From Pseudomonadota bacterium (GTDB lineage Bacteria; Pseudomonadota; Alphaproteobacteria; Sphingomonadales; Sphingomonadaceae), in NCBI GenBank assembly GCA_023445495.1, contig JAEXLC010000223.1:1-64000 (forward strand): a stretch of 64,000 nt of DNA. Reading direction: 5' to 3'. This document shows positions 1 to 10,120 of the stretch, piece by piece. The notes under the pieces were generated by a model. It was not told where the DNA came from, did not search any database, and saw nothing but the letters and a program-made list of their open reading frames with translations. A program made the position numbers and the translations under genes. Position 1 is the first letter of the stretch. Each line of letters starts with the position of its first letter.

Positions 1-16
1 ACTTTCAAGTACTGGG

Positions 17-34
17 CCCCGGCCTTCGCCGGGG
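17..34. repeat. GC-rich hairpin downstream of mntH
   Basis: CCCCGGC and GCCGGGG flank a four-base loop. The hairpin lies just past the stop codon of the leftward transporter gene. There is no T-run, so it could be a weak terminator or one of the short hairpin repeats common in sphingomonads. Confidence 0.4.
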
Positions 35-54
35 AAAGCTATCTCAAACCACCA

Positions 55-1398
55 TCACCCAAACCACCGCCAGATCAGCCACAAATTCGCCCCCGCAATC
101 AGCCCGAACAGCCCCCAGGCGACCAGCTTCACCACCACCCCATTGGCGAACTCCCCCATCACCCCCCGGTCGCTGGTGAAGCGGATCAGCGGCCAGATCG
201 CGAAGGGCAACTGGAGCGACAGCACCACCTGGGTCAGCACCAGCAGCTTGCCCACCCCGCCCTCGCCCATCCACACCACGCCGATCAGCGCCGGGATCAG
301 CGCCAGCCCGCGCGTGATGATCCGGCGCAGCCAGCACGGGATGCTCAGGTTCAGGAACCCCTCCAGGATCACCTGCCCGGCGATCGTGCCAGTGAAGGTC
401 GCGCTCTGCCCCGATGCGAACAGCGCGATGCCGAACAGCAGGGCAGCGGCCGCCGCGCCGGTCAGCGGCTCGAGCAGCCGATAGGCATCGTCGATCTCCG
501 CCACCCCGGTATAGCCATTGGCGTGGAAGGTCGCCGCCGACAGCGCCAGGATCGCACCGTTCACCAGCGTCGCCAGGAACAGCGCCACCACGATGTCGAT
601 CGTCGCGAAGCGGATCGCCTCGCGCGTCGCCGCCACGCTGGCGCCGGTCACCCGCGTCTGCACCACCGCGCTGTGCAGATAGAGGTTATGCGGCATCACC
701 GTCGCGCCGAGGATGCCGACCGCGAGGTAGAGCGCGTGCGGATCGGCGAAGATCGCGGTCTTGGGCACGGCGCCATGCAGCAGCCCCGCGAAGCTCGGCC
801 CGACGATCATCAGCTGCACCGCGAAGCAGATCGCGATCGTCGAGATCAGCCCCAGCACGATCGCTTCGAGCTGGCGGAAGCCCTGCCCCTTCAGGCCCAG
901 CACGATCACCGTGTCGAGCCCGGTCAGCAGCACCCCCAGCCAGAGCGGCACGCCAAGCAGCAGGTTTAACGCCAGCGCCGATCCCAGCACCTCGGCGACA
1001 TCGGTGGCGATGATCGCCAGCTCGGCGAGCAGCCACAGCGTCCGCGTCGTCGCCAGGCTGTAGCGCTCGCGCGCCATCTGGGCGAGGTCGCGCCGGGCGA
1101 CGAGGCCGAGGCGCATCGCCAGCCATTGCAGCAGCATCGCCGCGACGCCGCACAGCAGCACGACGAACAACAGGTCATAGCCGTAGCGCGATCCCGCCTC
1201 GATATCGGTCGCCCAGTTGCCCGGGTCCATATAGCCGACCGCGACGAGCAGCCCCGGCCCGGCCGAGCGCAGCAGCTTGCGCCAGCCCGGCAGCCCGGCC
1301 GGCACCGCGACGCTCCCCTGCACTTCGGCGGGGCAGAAGGGCGCGGTGGCGATGCGGGGAAGCGAGAGGCGCATCGCGGTTTCCCAGCGGGCCGGCAT
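55..1398 (-). CDS. mntH: Nramp-family divalent metal (Mn2+/Fe2+) transporter
   Basis: Proton-coupled uptake of Mn2+ or Fe2+ across the inner membrane. The 447-residue protein has about 11 hydrophobic segments and both Nramp signatures: DPGNWATD in the first helix and MPHNLYLHS in the sixth, which bind the metal in the family. The frame is open to a TTG at 1431. I prefer the ATG at 1398 because AGGTGG lies 8 bases upstream; another in-frame ATG at 1374 (MRLSLPR) is possible. Upstream on the coding strand, a CTACC...GGTAG inverted element might be a metal-regulator site, but this is weak. The gene stands alone, facing away from nothing on its left. Family assignment is secure; the metal preference is not shown by sequence. 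Confidence 0.93.
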   Translation of the reverse strand: MPARWETAMRLSLPRIATAPFCPAEVQGSVAVPAGLPGWRKLLRSAGPGLLVAVGYMDPGNWATDIEAGSRYGYDLLFVVLLCGVAAMLLQWLAMRLGLVARRDLAQMARERYSLATTRTLWLLAELAIIATDVAEVLGSALALNLLLGVPLWLGVLLTGLDTVIVLGLKGQGFRQLEAIVLGLISTIAICFAVQLMIVGPSFAGLLHGAVPKTAIFADPHALYLAVGILGATVMPHNLYLHSAVVQTRVTGASVAATREAIRFATIDIVVALFLATLVNGAILALSAATFHANGYTGVAEIDDAYRLLEPLTGAAAAALLFGIALFASGQSATFTGTIAGQVILEGFLNLSIPCWLRRIITRGLALIPALIGVVWMGEGGVGKLLVLTQVVLSLQLPFAIWPLIRFTSDRGVMGEFANGVVVKLVAWGLFGLIAGANLWLIWRWFG

Positions 1399-1593
1399 GG
1401 GATCGCCCACCTGCAAACCGCCTACCCCCAACTTAGGTAGTATGGCGGCCGCCTCGGCTCGGGTGCATAGGAGTCAGGCAGGTCATCGCCGAAACGCCCC
1501 CCATCGGCGCTGGCCTACAACAAAGCTTCCGCCCCCTTTGGAAGCCGCCGGAGCGCCCAAGCCCCCTCCCGGCGGTCCCCCACTTTCCCAGCC

Positions 1594-2340
1594 TTAGTCC
1601 AGCCCGGTCTTGCCCGGTGCCCAATAGGCCTTGGTCGCGATCCGCGCCGCCGGCACGCCCAGCCGCTTGAGCGCCTGGCGCAGCCGCTGGATCGTCCCCG
1701 CCTTGCCGGTCAGCACGAAGCTCGCGCCACTCGCCGCCAGCGCTTCCAGCCGCGCTTCCATCTCGGCAAGGTGTTCGTCGTCCGCCGACCGTTCGAACAG
1801 CGAGATGCGCTCCAGCCCCAGCTGCTCGGCCACCCGGCAGCTCGCCTCGACATCGCCAACCTCGAAATAGCTCGCCACCGTCCGTGCGGGATCCTGCCAG
1901 GCGAGCGCATAGCCGAGCCCGATCGACGTCTCGTCGCCGAACAGCGCCAGCGGACCGGTCAGCCGACCGGTGTCGAGCGAGGCGCGCGGCCCGAAGATGT
2001 CGCAGCTGTCGCCCGGCGCGGCGTCGCGCACCCAGGCGCTGCCCGGCCCGTCGCCGTGCATATAGCCCAGGATGCAGGCGCGTCCCGTTTCGGCGTTCCA
2101 TTCGATCGGTGTATAGGTGCGCGCGGTAAAGGCCGATCCCATCGCGATCTGGATCTTCTGCCCTGCGGTCCACGCCACGCCCTTGAGCGCCGGTCCTTCG
2201 AGGGTGATGAGCGCGAAGCCCTCGCCCAGACGCTCGCTGGCGGTGATGGTTGCACGCTTCATCAGCAGGCGGATCAGCGCCTGGCTGATCCGGCCGGGGG
2301 CCTTGGTGCCGGGGCGTTCGGGGGATTCCATCGGCAGCAT
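1594..2340 (-). CDS. siderophore-interacting protein, FAD-dependent ferric reductase
   Basis: Flavoprotein of the SIP/ViuB family, which releases iron from ferric siderophores in the cytoplasm by NAD(P)H-dependent reduction. The 248-residue product has an N-terminal FAD-binding barrel, including RTYTPIEWN (the RxYTxR-type flavin motif, here with a W) and HGDGPGSAWV, followed by a NAD-binding SIP domain starting at GDETSIGLG. The C-terminus KAYWAPGKTG matches the usual YWRxGxxG-like ending. The frame opens at a GTG (2415); the ATG at 2340 has GAGGA seven bases upstream and fits family length. It is divergent from an AraC-type regulator, which may control it. The Arg-rich YTxR motif is not perfect, so substrate is open. 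Confidence 0.85.
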   Translation of the reverse strand: MLPMESPERPGTKAPGRISQALIRLLMKRATITASERLGEGFALITLEGPALKGVAWTAGQKIQIAMGSAFTARTYTPIEWNAETGRACILGYMHGDGPGSAWVRDAAPGDSCDIFGPRASLDTGRLTGPLALFGDETSIGLGYALAWQDPARTVASYFEVGDVEASCRVAEQLGLERISLFERSADDEHLAEMEARLEALAASGASFVLTGKAGTIQRLRQALKRLGVPAARIATKAYWAPGKTGLD

Positions 2341-2624
2341 CACGACGTCCTCATCTCTTACGCGGAGCGTTCCATCCCCGGTTGCTTGCGCAGGCCGCGG
2401 GATCACGCGTTTCACAGCCTTGCCAGCGGGTTACAGCGCCGGACCGGGCCCGCCGCCGGGCGGCTCCGGGACCGCGTGCGAACATCGGCGACCAGAGCGT
2501 CCAGTCCGTACACTTTCCCGCCGCGACCGGCTGGTTCGCTTGGAATAATCGGTTGGACTTGTGGCGTCACTGCGAAGTATGGACAGAATATTATTCGATT
2601 CAGCCAATCTCGCTGGAGCTCCGA

Positions 2625-3437
2625 ATGCCCATATTGCGCAACCTTGGTAACAAAACGGATATGGAGGATCCGGACGCGGTGCCGCGTCCGGTGGTCACCT
2701 ATGGCTTCATCACCGACGACTTCGGCAGCTTCGAGCTCGACCTCCACCGGCACCAAAAGGGCCAGATCATCCTTGCCCAAAGGGGCGCGCTGAGCTGCGA
2801 GGTCGAGGGCGGCTTGTGGATCGTCCCGCCCCGCAGCGCCATCTGGATTCCGGGCGGCGCCCTCCATTCGATCAAGGCCTCGGGGGCGCTGGAAGGCTAT
2901 AACGCCTTCGTCTCGCCAGAGGTCGATGCCGGCCTGCCCCAGGGCTGCTGCGCCCTCGCCGCCACGCCGCTGCTCCGCGAGCTGATGGCCCGCGCCGCCA
3001 CCCTGCCCGAGCTCTATGAGGAGACCGGCGCCAATACCCGGCTGATCGCCGTGCTGGTCGACGAGATCGCCTCCGCCCGGGTCGAGGACCTGCACCTGCC
3101 GATGCCCGCCGATGCCCGGCTGCGCCGGGTCGCGGACCTGATGATCGCGGCGCCTGCGGATCGCGGCACGATCGATGCCTGGGCCCGCCGCGCCGGCCTG
3201 AGCGAGCGCACCCTCGCCCGGCTGATCCTGCGCGAGACCGGCATGAGCTTCAGCCGCTGGCGCCAGCAGCTGGGGGTGATGCTCGCGGTGAAGTGGCTGG
3301 CCGCCGGCGCTTCGATTCAACAGGTTGCGGGGGATCTTGGCTATGAAAGCGTGCCCAGCTTCGTCACCATGTTCCGCAAGGCGCTGGGCACCTCGCCCGG
3401 CCGCTACATGGCCGAACGCCATGCCGCGCACCATTGA
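2625..3437 (+). CDS. AraC-family transcriptional regulator with cupin sensor
   Basis: A 270-residue regulator. Residues 30-110 form an AraC-type cupin: LHRHQKGQIILAQRGAL, then WIVPPRSAIWIPGG, the arrangement seen in the AraC_N/cupin_6 group. The C-terminal 90 residues hold two helix-turn-helix units (RAGLSERTLARLI and QVAGDLGYESVPSFVTMFRK). The start at 2625 has GGAG six bases upstream; the open frame continues further left without a better signal. The gene is divergent from the siderophore-interacting protein with 284 bp between them, so regulation of that gene is a reasonable guess. The effector is unknown. Confidence 0.88.
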   Translation: MPILRNLGNKTDMEDPDAVPRPVVTYGFITDDFGSFELDLHRHQKGQIILAQRGALSCEVEGGLWIVPPRSAIWIPGGALHSIKASGALEGYNAFVSPEVDAGLPQGCCALAATPLLRELMARAATLPELYEETGANTRLIAVLVDEIASARVEDLHLPMPADARLRRVADLMIAAPADRGTIDAWARRAGLSERTLARLILRETGMSFSRWRQQLGVMLAVKWLAAGASIQQVAGDLGYESVPSFVTMFRKALGTSPGRYMAERHAAHH

Positions 3438-3486
3438 TCCCCGCCCGAGCCGCTGGCACAAACCCCGCCGGCACCAGGGAGAAATC

Positions 3487-3531
3487 ATGACCGCAGCCGC
3501 CTCTGTCCGGGTCGACCGTCATCCCGCCTGA
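3487..3531 (+). other. 14-codon ORF with good ribosome site before the DUF454 gene
   Basis: An ATG preceded by AGGGAGAAATC opens a reading frame of only 14 codons (MTAAASVRVDRHPA). The next reading frame over is open from 3491 into the DUF454 gene. It may be the true 5' end of that gene separated by a one-base frameshift, a leader peptide, or chance. Confidence 0.3.
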
Positions 3532-3553
3532 GCCGCGCCTGGCCAGCCGTGCG

Positions 3554-3922
3554 GTGCGCCTGTTATGGGTCGCGCTGGGCTTCTTCTTCGTCGCGCTCGG
3601 GGTGATCGGCGCGCTGCTCCCGGTGATGCCGACCACGATCTTCCTGATCCTCGCCGCCGGCTGCTTCGCCCGCGGATCCGAACGGCTCGAGGCCTGGCTG
3701 CTCGATCACCCGAAGGTCGGCCCGCCGATCCGCCAGTGGCGCGAGCAGGGCGCGATCCCGCGCAAGGGCAAGATCGCCGCCTGTGCCGGCATCGCCTTTG
3801 GGTATGGCGTCTTCTGGCTCACCGCCCGCCCGCATCTGCCCCTCGCGCTCGGCGTAGCGCTGGGCATGGCGGCCTGCGCGCTCTGGATCGTCACCCGCCC
3901 GGCGCCGGTCGGCCCGGCCTAG
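3554..3922 (+). CDS. DUF454 (YbaN-like) small inner-membrane protein
   Basis: A 122-residue membrane protein with the family pattern: a first helix LGFFFVALGVIGALLP, the conserved MPTTIFLILAAGCFARGS, then LLDHPKVGPPIRQWREQGAI and two further helices. Function of the family is unknown. The GTG at 3554 begins right at the first membrane helix, and no Shine-Dalgarno element is obvious there. In-frame codons upstream to 3491 read like a natural proline-rich N-terminal extension but contain no ATG or GTG start, so the annotated start may be too short (see findings). Confidence 0.8.
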   Translation: MRLLWVALGFFFVALGVIGALLPVMPTTIFLILAAGCFARGSERLEAWLLDHPKVGPPIRQWREQGAIPRKGKIAACAGIAFGYGVFWLTARPHLPLALGVALGMAACALWIVTRPAPVGPA

Positions 3923-3967
3923 TTCGGCCTTGACCGCCCGCCCGAAGCCGATCAAGGGCAGGCCGTC

Positions 3968-4043
3968 GCCGGGTTAGCTCAGCTGGTAGAGCAGCGGTTT
4001 TGTAAACCGAAGGTCACGGGTTCGATCCCTGTACTCGGCACCA
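3968..4043 (+). tRNA. tRNA-Thr (anticodon TGT)
   Basis: Seventy-six bases including an encoded CCA. The acceptor arms GCCGGGT and ACTCGGC pair (one G-U). The D arm contains AGCTCAGCTGGTAGAGC, the anticodon loop reads TTTGTAA giving TGT, and the T arm has GGTTCGATCCC. The 3' end lies one base from the stop codon of the convergent kdpE gene. Confidence 0.96.
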
Positions 4044-4044
4044 T

Positions 4045-4728
4045 TCACGCCATCAGGCGATAGCCCACGCCCGGCTCGTTGCGGATCGCCGAGGGGATGG
4101 CCGGATCCTCCTCCAGCTTGCGGCGCACCCCGCGCGCGGCAACCCGCAGATACTCCACGTCATTTTCATGCCCCGGCCCCCACACGGTGCGCAGCAGCTG
4201 GCTATGGGTGACGACGCGGCCGGGATGCTTGGCCAGCTCGGCAAGGAAGCCGAACTCCTTCGGGGTAAGATGCACTTCATCCCCGCCCTTGCGCACCAGC
4301 CGCGCGCCGAGATCGATCTCCACCGTGCCAAAGCGCACCACCGGCATCTCGGCCTCGGCGGAAAGGCGGTGGCGCAGCGCGGTGCGGATGCGGGCCAGCA
4401 CTTCCTCGGTATCGAAGGGTTTGGTGACATAATCGTCCGCCCCCAGGTCGAGCGCCGTCACCTTCTGCTCGGTGGCATCCCGCGCCGAGACGACCAGCAC
4501 CGAAGCCCCCGCCGCCTTGAGCAGCGGCACCAGCTCCAGCCCGTCGCGATCGGGCAGGCCAAGGTCGAGCAGCACCGCTTCGGGCTTGTCGATCTGCACC
4601 GCGGCCAGCGCCTCGCGTGCATTCGCCGCCTCGACCACGCGGTAGCCGACCCGGGTCAGCCCGGCGCTGAGCAACCGGCGGATGGCGGGTTCGTCATCGA
4701 CGACGAGGATCTTGGGCTGCTGGCTCAT
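4045..4728 (-). CDS. kdpE: KdpE response regulator of the potassium-limitation system
   Basis: OmpR-type response regulator, 227 residues. The receiver domain has the acidic pair D11/D12, the phospho-acceptor D55 in LLDLGLPD and the conserved K in VTKPFD. The C-terminal winged-helix domain (LTPKEFGFLAELAKHPGRVV ... RKLEEDP) binds DNA. KdpE, phosphorylated by KdpD, switches on the kdpFABC operon when external potassium is low. Its start overlaps the kdpD stop codon (ATGA), so both are translated from one message. A likely binding site is the repeat at 12415-12432. Confidence 0.96.
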   Translation of the reverse strand: MSQQPKILVVDDEPAIRRLLSAGLTRVGYRVVEAANAREALAAVQIDKPEAVLLDLGLPDRDGLELVPLLKAAGASVLVVSARDATEQKVTALDLGADDYVTKPFDTEEVLARIRTALRHRLSAEAEMPVVRFGTVEIDLGARLVRKGGDEVHLTPKEFGFLAELAKHPGRVVTHSQLLRTVWGPGHENDVEYLRVAARGVRRKLEEDPAIPSAIRNEPGVGYRLMA

Positions 4729-7379
4729 TCGCCGGCGCTCCCCTTGCGCAACAGGGTTTCGGGAAAGCGGATCGTGAACACCGCGCCGCCGCCATCGGGA
4801 CGGTTGGCCGCGAAGACGGACAGGCCCATCGCCTCGGCAAAGCCCTTGACGATGGCGAGCCCCAGGCCGGTGCCGCCCTTGCGGTCCGACCCCTCGATCC
4901 GGGTGAAGGTCTCGAAGATCCGCGCTTCGTCGCCGGGCGGCAGGCCGGGGCCTTCATCGGTCACGCTCAGCGTCATGCTACCCGGCTGGCGGCGCGCGGC
5001 GATCAGGATAGGCGAGCCGGGATCGCCATATTTGCCGGCATTCTCGATCAGGTTGATCAGGCAATGGTGGAAGAGCTGCGGATCGACCGAGACGAACGGA
5101 AGCTCGGGCGGCACGTCGAGCCGGATCGGGTGATCCTCGAGCACGCGGCGCAGATCATGCACCGCCGCCGCTGCCGCTTCGGCCAGATCGACCGGCTCGA
5201 TCGACTGGCGCAGCGCCCCGGATTCGATGCGGACCATGTCGAGCAGGTTCGCGACGAAGCGGTTGAGCCGTTCGGCCTCGGACCGGGCGGCGGAAAGCTG
5301 CTCGCCCTGCGCATCGCTGGCCGGCTGCATCTCGCCGAGCATGCCGAGGATCGTGGTGAGCGGGGTGCGCAGATCATGGCTGACCGAGGAGAGCAAGGCG
5401 GCGCGCAGCCGGTCACGCTCCTTGAGCTGGGTGATCGTCGCCATCTCGGTTTCGAGCGAGACGCGCTCCAGCGCCAGCGCCGCCTGATCGATCAGGCTGA
5501 GCAGCAGCGGCAGCTGGTCCGAACGCAGCGGCGCCGTCGCATCGGGATTGGCCAGGCCGAACACGCCAAGAACGCGGTCGCCGGTGGCCAGCGGATTGAA
5601 CAGCCATTCGGACGCGGTGAGCGTGTCGGAGCCGCGCCCGGCAGGCTGGTTCTGGTCATAGGCCCATTGGGCAGCGGCCAGCTCCAGCGTCTCAAGCCCC
5701 GGATCGGCGGGGTGCGCCGCCGCCAGCTCCAGCCTGCCGCCCTCGGGCAGCAGCAGCACGGTATGGGCGCCGAACAGGCGGGAGACTTCGGAGCAGAGCA
5801 CCGCGCCCAGCTCCTCGCGAGTGCTCAGGCCCGTCAGCATCCGGGCGAAGCCGGCGAGCGAACTGTTCTGCGCGGCACTGCGGCGGGCGAGATCGGCCTG
5901 GACACGAACGCGCGCGGCAAGCTGGCTGGAGACGATAGCGACGCCGAGCAGCACCAGCACGGTCAGGATGTTGCGCGGATCCTGGATGGTGAAGGTGTGG
6001 GTCGGCGGAATGAAGAAGAAATTATAGGCGAGCGACGAGACCAGCCCCGTAATCACGCCGGGCCACACGCCGTAGCGGGTCGCGGCAACCATCACCGGCA
6101 GCAGGTAGAGCAGGCCGATATTGGTGATCGCCTCCTGCGGGAACAGCGCGCCGCCAAAGGTCACCAAGGCCGTCAGGCCGAGCGACACCACATAGGCTTC
6201 GCGCGTGCCGAGATCGATCGCCGGGCGCGGAGTCACGGCGCGCGGCTCGGCCGCCATCGGCAGGACATGGACCGCGACGCCCTGCGTCTCGCGCACCAGC
6301 CGATCGACCACCGAGCCGTGGCGCAGCTCGAACCAGCGCGAGCGCACCGACTTGCCGACGATCAGCTGGGTGGCGCGGGCCTCGGTGGTGAAGCGCTTGA
6401 GCCCGTCGATCACCGATTCCGCCGGAACGGTCGCCACCTGCCCGCCCAATTGGCTGGCGAGATGGAGCGAGGCGGCGACCTGGGCATTCTGGGCATCGCT
6501 CAGCCGCGCGGTGCGCGGGGTCTCGATATGCACCGCGGTCCAGGGCGCGCGCAGGCCATCGGCGATGCGCTTGGCGGCGCGGACCAGCTCGGCCGAGCCG
6601 GGCAGCTCACTCACCGCCACCACCAGCCGCTCGCTCGCCGCCCAGGTGCCGGCCAGCGCATGGGTGCGCAGATAGTCGAGCATCTGCGCATCGACTGCCT
6701 GGGCGGCGCGGCGCAGCGCGAGTTCGCGCAGCGCGGTGAGGTTCGACTTGGAGAAGAAATGGCCGAGCGCGCGGGTCGCTTCCTCGGGCACATAGACCTT
6801 GCCCTCGCGCAGCCGCTCGATCAGCTCGTCGGGCGGCAGGTCGACGATCTCGATGTCCGCCGCTTCGAGCACACGGTCCGGCACCGTCTCACGCACCCGA
6901 ACCTTGGTGAAGCTGGCGACGACGTCGTTCAGGCTTTCGAGATGCTGGATGTTGACGGTGGAATAGACGTCGATCCCGGCTGCCAGCAGCTCCTCGACAT
7001 CCTGATAGCGCTTGTCGTGCCGGCTGCCGGGGGCGTTGGTGTGGGCAAGCTCATCGACCAGTACCAGCGCGGGCGCGCGGGCGAGGATCGCATCGATATC
7101 CATCTCGGCGATGCTGCGGCCGTGATAGTCGACCGGGCGGCGCGGCACGATCTCGAGACCGTGGACTAGCGCCTCGGTCTCGGCGCGGCCATGCGTCTCG
7201 ACCACGCCGATGACGACGTCCACGCCCGCCTTGCGCCGCGCCGCGGCCTCGGTGAGCATCTCATAGGTCTTGCCGACCCCCGGCGCCGCGCCGAGGAACA
7301 CCTTCAAACGGCCAACGCCATCCTGCGCAGCGGCGCGCAGAAGGGCATCGGGATCGGGTCGATTGTCTTCTGCGCTCAC
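4725..7379 (-). CDS. kdpD: KdpD sensor histidine kinase
   Basis: Membrane sensor kinase of 884 residues, full length for the family. In order: the N-terminal KdpD domain with Walker A GAAPGVGKTYEML and the LVDELAHTNAPGSRH Walker B region; a Usp-like domain near residues 250-370; four closely spaced membrane helices (DUF4118, about residues 395-490); a GAF-like domain; HisKA with the phosphorylated H668 in SVSHDLRTPL; and a HATPase domain with NLIENAGKYG, DEGPGLP and GGTGLGLAI. It senses low potassium or turgor and phosphorylates KdpE. Coupled to kdpC by a four-base ATGA overlap. Confidence 0.97.
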   Translation of the reverse strand: MSAEDNRPDPDALLRAAAQDGVGRLKVFLGAAPGVGKTYEMLTEAAARRKAGVDVVIGVVETHGRAETEALVHGLEIVPRRPVDYHGRSIAEMDIDAILARAPALVLVDELAHTNAPGSRHDKRYQDVEELLAAGIDVYSTVNIQHLESLNDVVASFTKVRVRETVPDRVLEAADIEIVDLPPDELIERLREGKVYVPEEATRALGHFFSKSNLTALRELALRRAAQAVDAQMLDYLRTHALAGTWAASERLVVAVSELPGSAELVRAAKRIADGLRAPWTAVHIETPRTARLSDAQNAQVAASLHLASQLGGQVATVPAESVIDGLKRFTTEARATQLIVGKSVRSRWFELRHGSVVDRLVRETQGVAVHVLPMAAEPRAVTPRPAIDLGTREAYVVSLGLTALVTFGGALFPQEAITNIGLLYLLPVMVAATRYGVWPGVITGLVSSLAYNFFFIPPTHTFTIQDPRNILTVLVLLGVAIVSSQLAARVRVQADLARRSAAQNSSLAGFARMLTGLSTREELGAVLCSEVSRLFGAHTVLLLPEGGRLELAAAHPADPGLETLELAAAQWAYDQNQPAGRGSDTLTASEWLFNPLATGDRVLGVFGLANPDATAPLRSDQLPLLLSLIDQAALALERVSLETEMATITQLKERDRLRAALLSSVSHDLRTPLTTILGMLGEMQPASDAQGEQLSAARSEAERLNRFVANLLDMVRIESGALRQSIEPVDLAEAAAAAVHDLRRVLEDHPIRLDVPPELPFVSVDPQLFHHCLINLIENAGKYGDPGSPILIAARRQPGSMTLSVTDEGPGLPPGDEARIFETFTRIEGSDRKGGTGLGLAIVKGFAEAMGLSVFAANRPDGGGAVFTIRFPETLLRKGSAGE

Positions 7380-7975
7380 TCGGCCGCTTTTGCGCCCGAG
7401 GCCACCCGCTTGTCGAGGTCGCGATTGAGCGCCAGCACGTTGACGCGTGGCTCACCGAGGAAGCCGAGCAGCGGCCGCTCGACATGGGCGTTCACGATCG
7501 CGCGCACCTTCTCCACGCTCAAACCGCGGGCCTTGGCAACGCGTTCGACCTGGTAAAGAGCCGCCTCGGGGCTGATTTCAGGGTCGAGCCCCGAGGCGGA
7601 GGTGGTCACCAGATCGGCGGGAACCGAGTTTCCTGGTGTGGTGCGGGTCGCGGCGATGTCCTTCGCCACGCGATCGGAAAGGGTCTGCGATGCCGGGCCG
7701 AGGTTCGAGCCGGCGGAGGCGGTCGGGTCATTGCCATTGGCGCCGGCGGCCGAGAGGCGGCCGTGGAAATAGCCGGGGCTGGCGAAGTTCTGGCCGAGCA
7801 GCTCGGAGCCGCGAACCTGGCCATTCTCCTCGATCAGGCTGCCATTCGCCTGATGCGGGAAAGCGACCTGGCCGATGCCCGTGAGCGCCGCCGGATAGGC
7901 GATGCCGAGCAGAGCGGCGAAGAGCAGCGTCAGGACAAGAGCCGGACGGAGCGCGGTGGTGAAGTCTTTCAACAT
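7376..7975 (-). CDS. kdpC: potassium-transporting ATPase subunit C
   Basis: A 199-residue single-span membrane subunit that helps assemble the KdpFABC pump. After a cytoplasmic start (MLKDFTTALRPALV) comes one helix, LLFAALLGIAYPAALTGIGQ. The periplasmic part has the family motifs GSELLGQNF, YFHGRLSAAG, SGLDPEISPEAAL and the C-terminal VNVLALNRDLD. A REP-like repeat of about 87 bp separates it from kdpB, unlike the tight spacing elsewhere in the operon. Confidence 0.96.
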   Translation of the reverse strand: MLKDFTTALRPALVLTLLFAALLGIAYPAALTGIGQVAFPHQANGSLIEENGQVRGSELLGQNFASPGYFHGRLSAAGANGNDPTASAGSNLGPASQTLSDRVAKDIAATRTTPGNSVPADLVTTSASGLDPEISPEAALYQVERVAKARGLSVEKVRAIVNAHVERPLLGFLGEPRVNVLALNRDLDKRVASGAKAAE

Positions 7976-7991
7976 ATCGAATTCCTTTCTT

Positions 7992-8078
7992 CCGTTCGCC
8001 CTGAGCCTGTCGAAGGGCGCCTCACCGCGAGCGGGTCGCTGGTGGAGAGCGGTGCTTCGACAAGCTCAGCACGAACGG
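7992..8078. repeat. REP-like inverted pair between kdpC and kdpB
   Basis: Arms CGTTCGCCCTGAGCCTGTCG and its near-inverse CGACAAGCTCAGCACGAACG are separated by about 38 bases. This is the sphingomonad CTGAGC/TGTCGAAG variety of paired repeat, related in layout to those at 14433, 19436 and 60798. Confidence 0.8.
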
Positions 8079-8096
8079 GTTTCTCTCAGCCGGCCC

Positions 8097-10109
<2,013 letters not shown>

Positions 10110-10120
10110 GGAATTGGACC

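Noticed and set aside
5064..7169. A 701-codon plus-strand frame opposite kdpD
   Set aside because: Shadow of kdpD in high-GC sequence; no start signal or family match.
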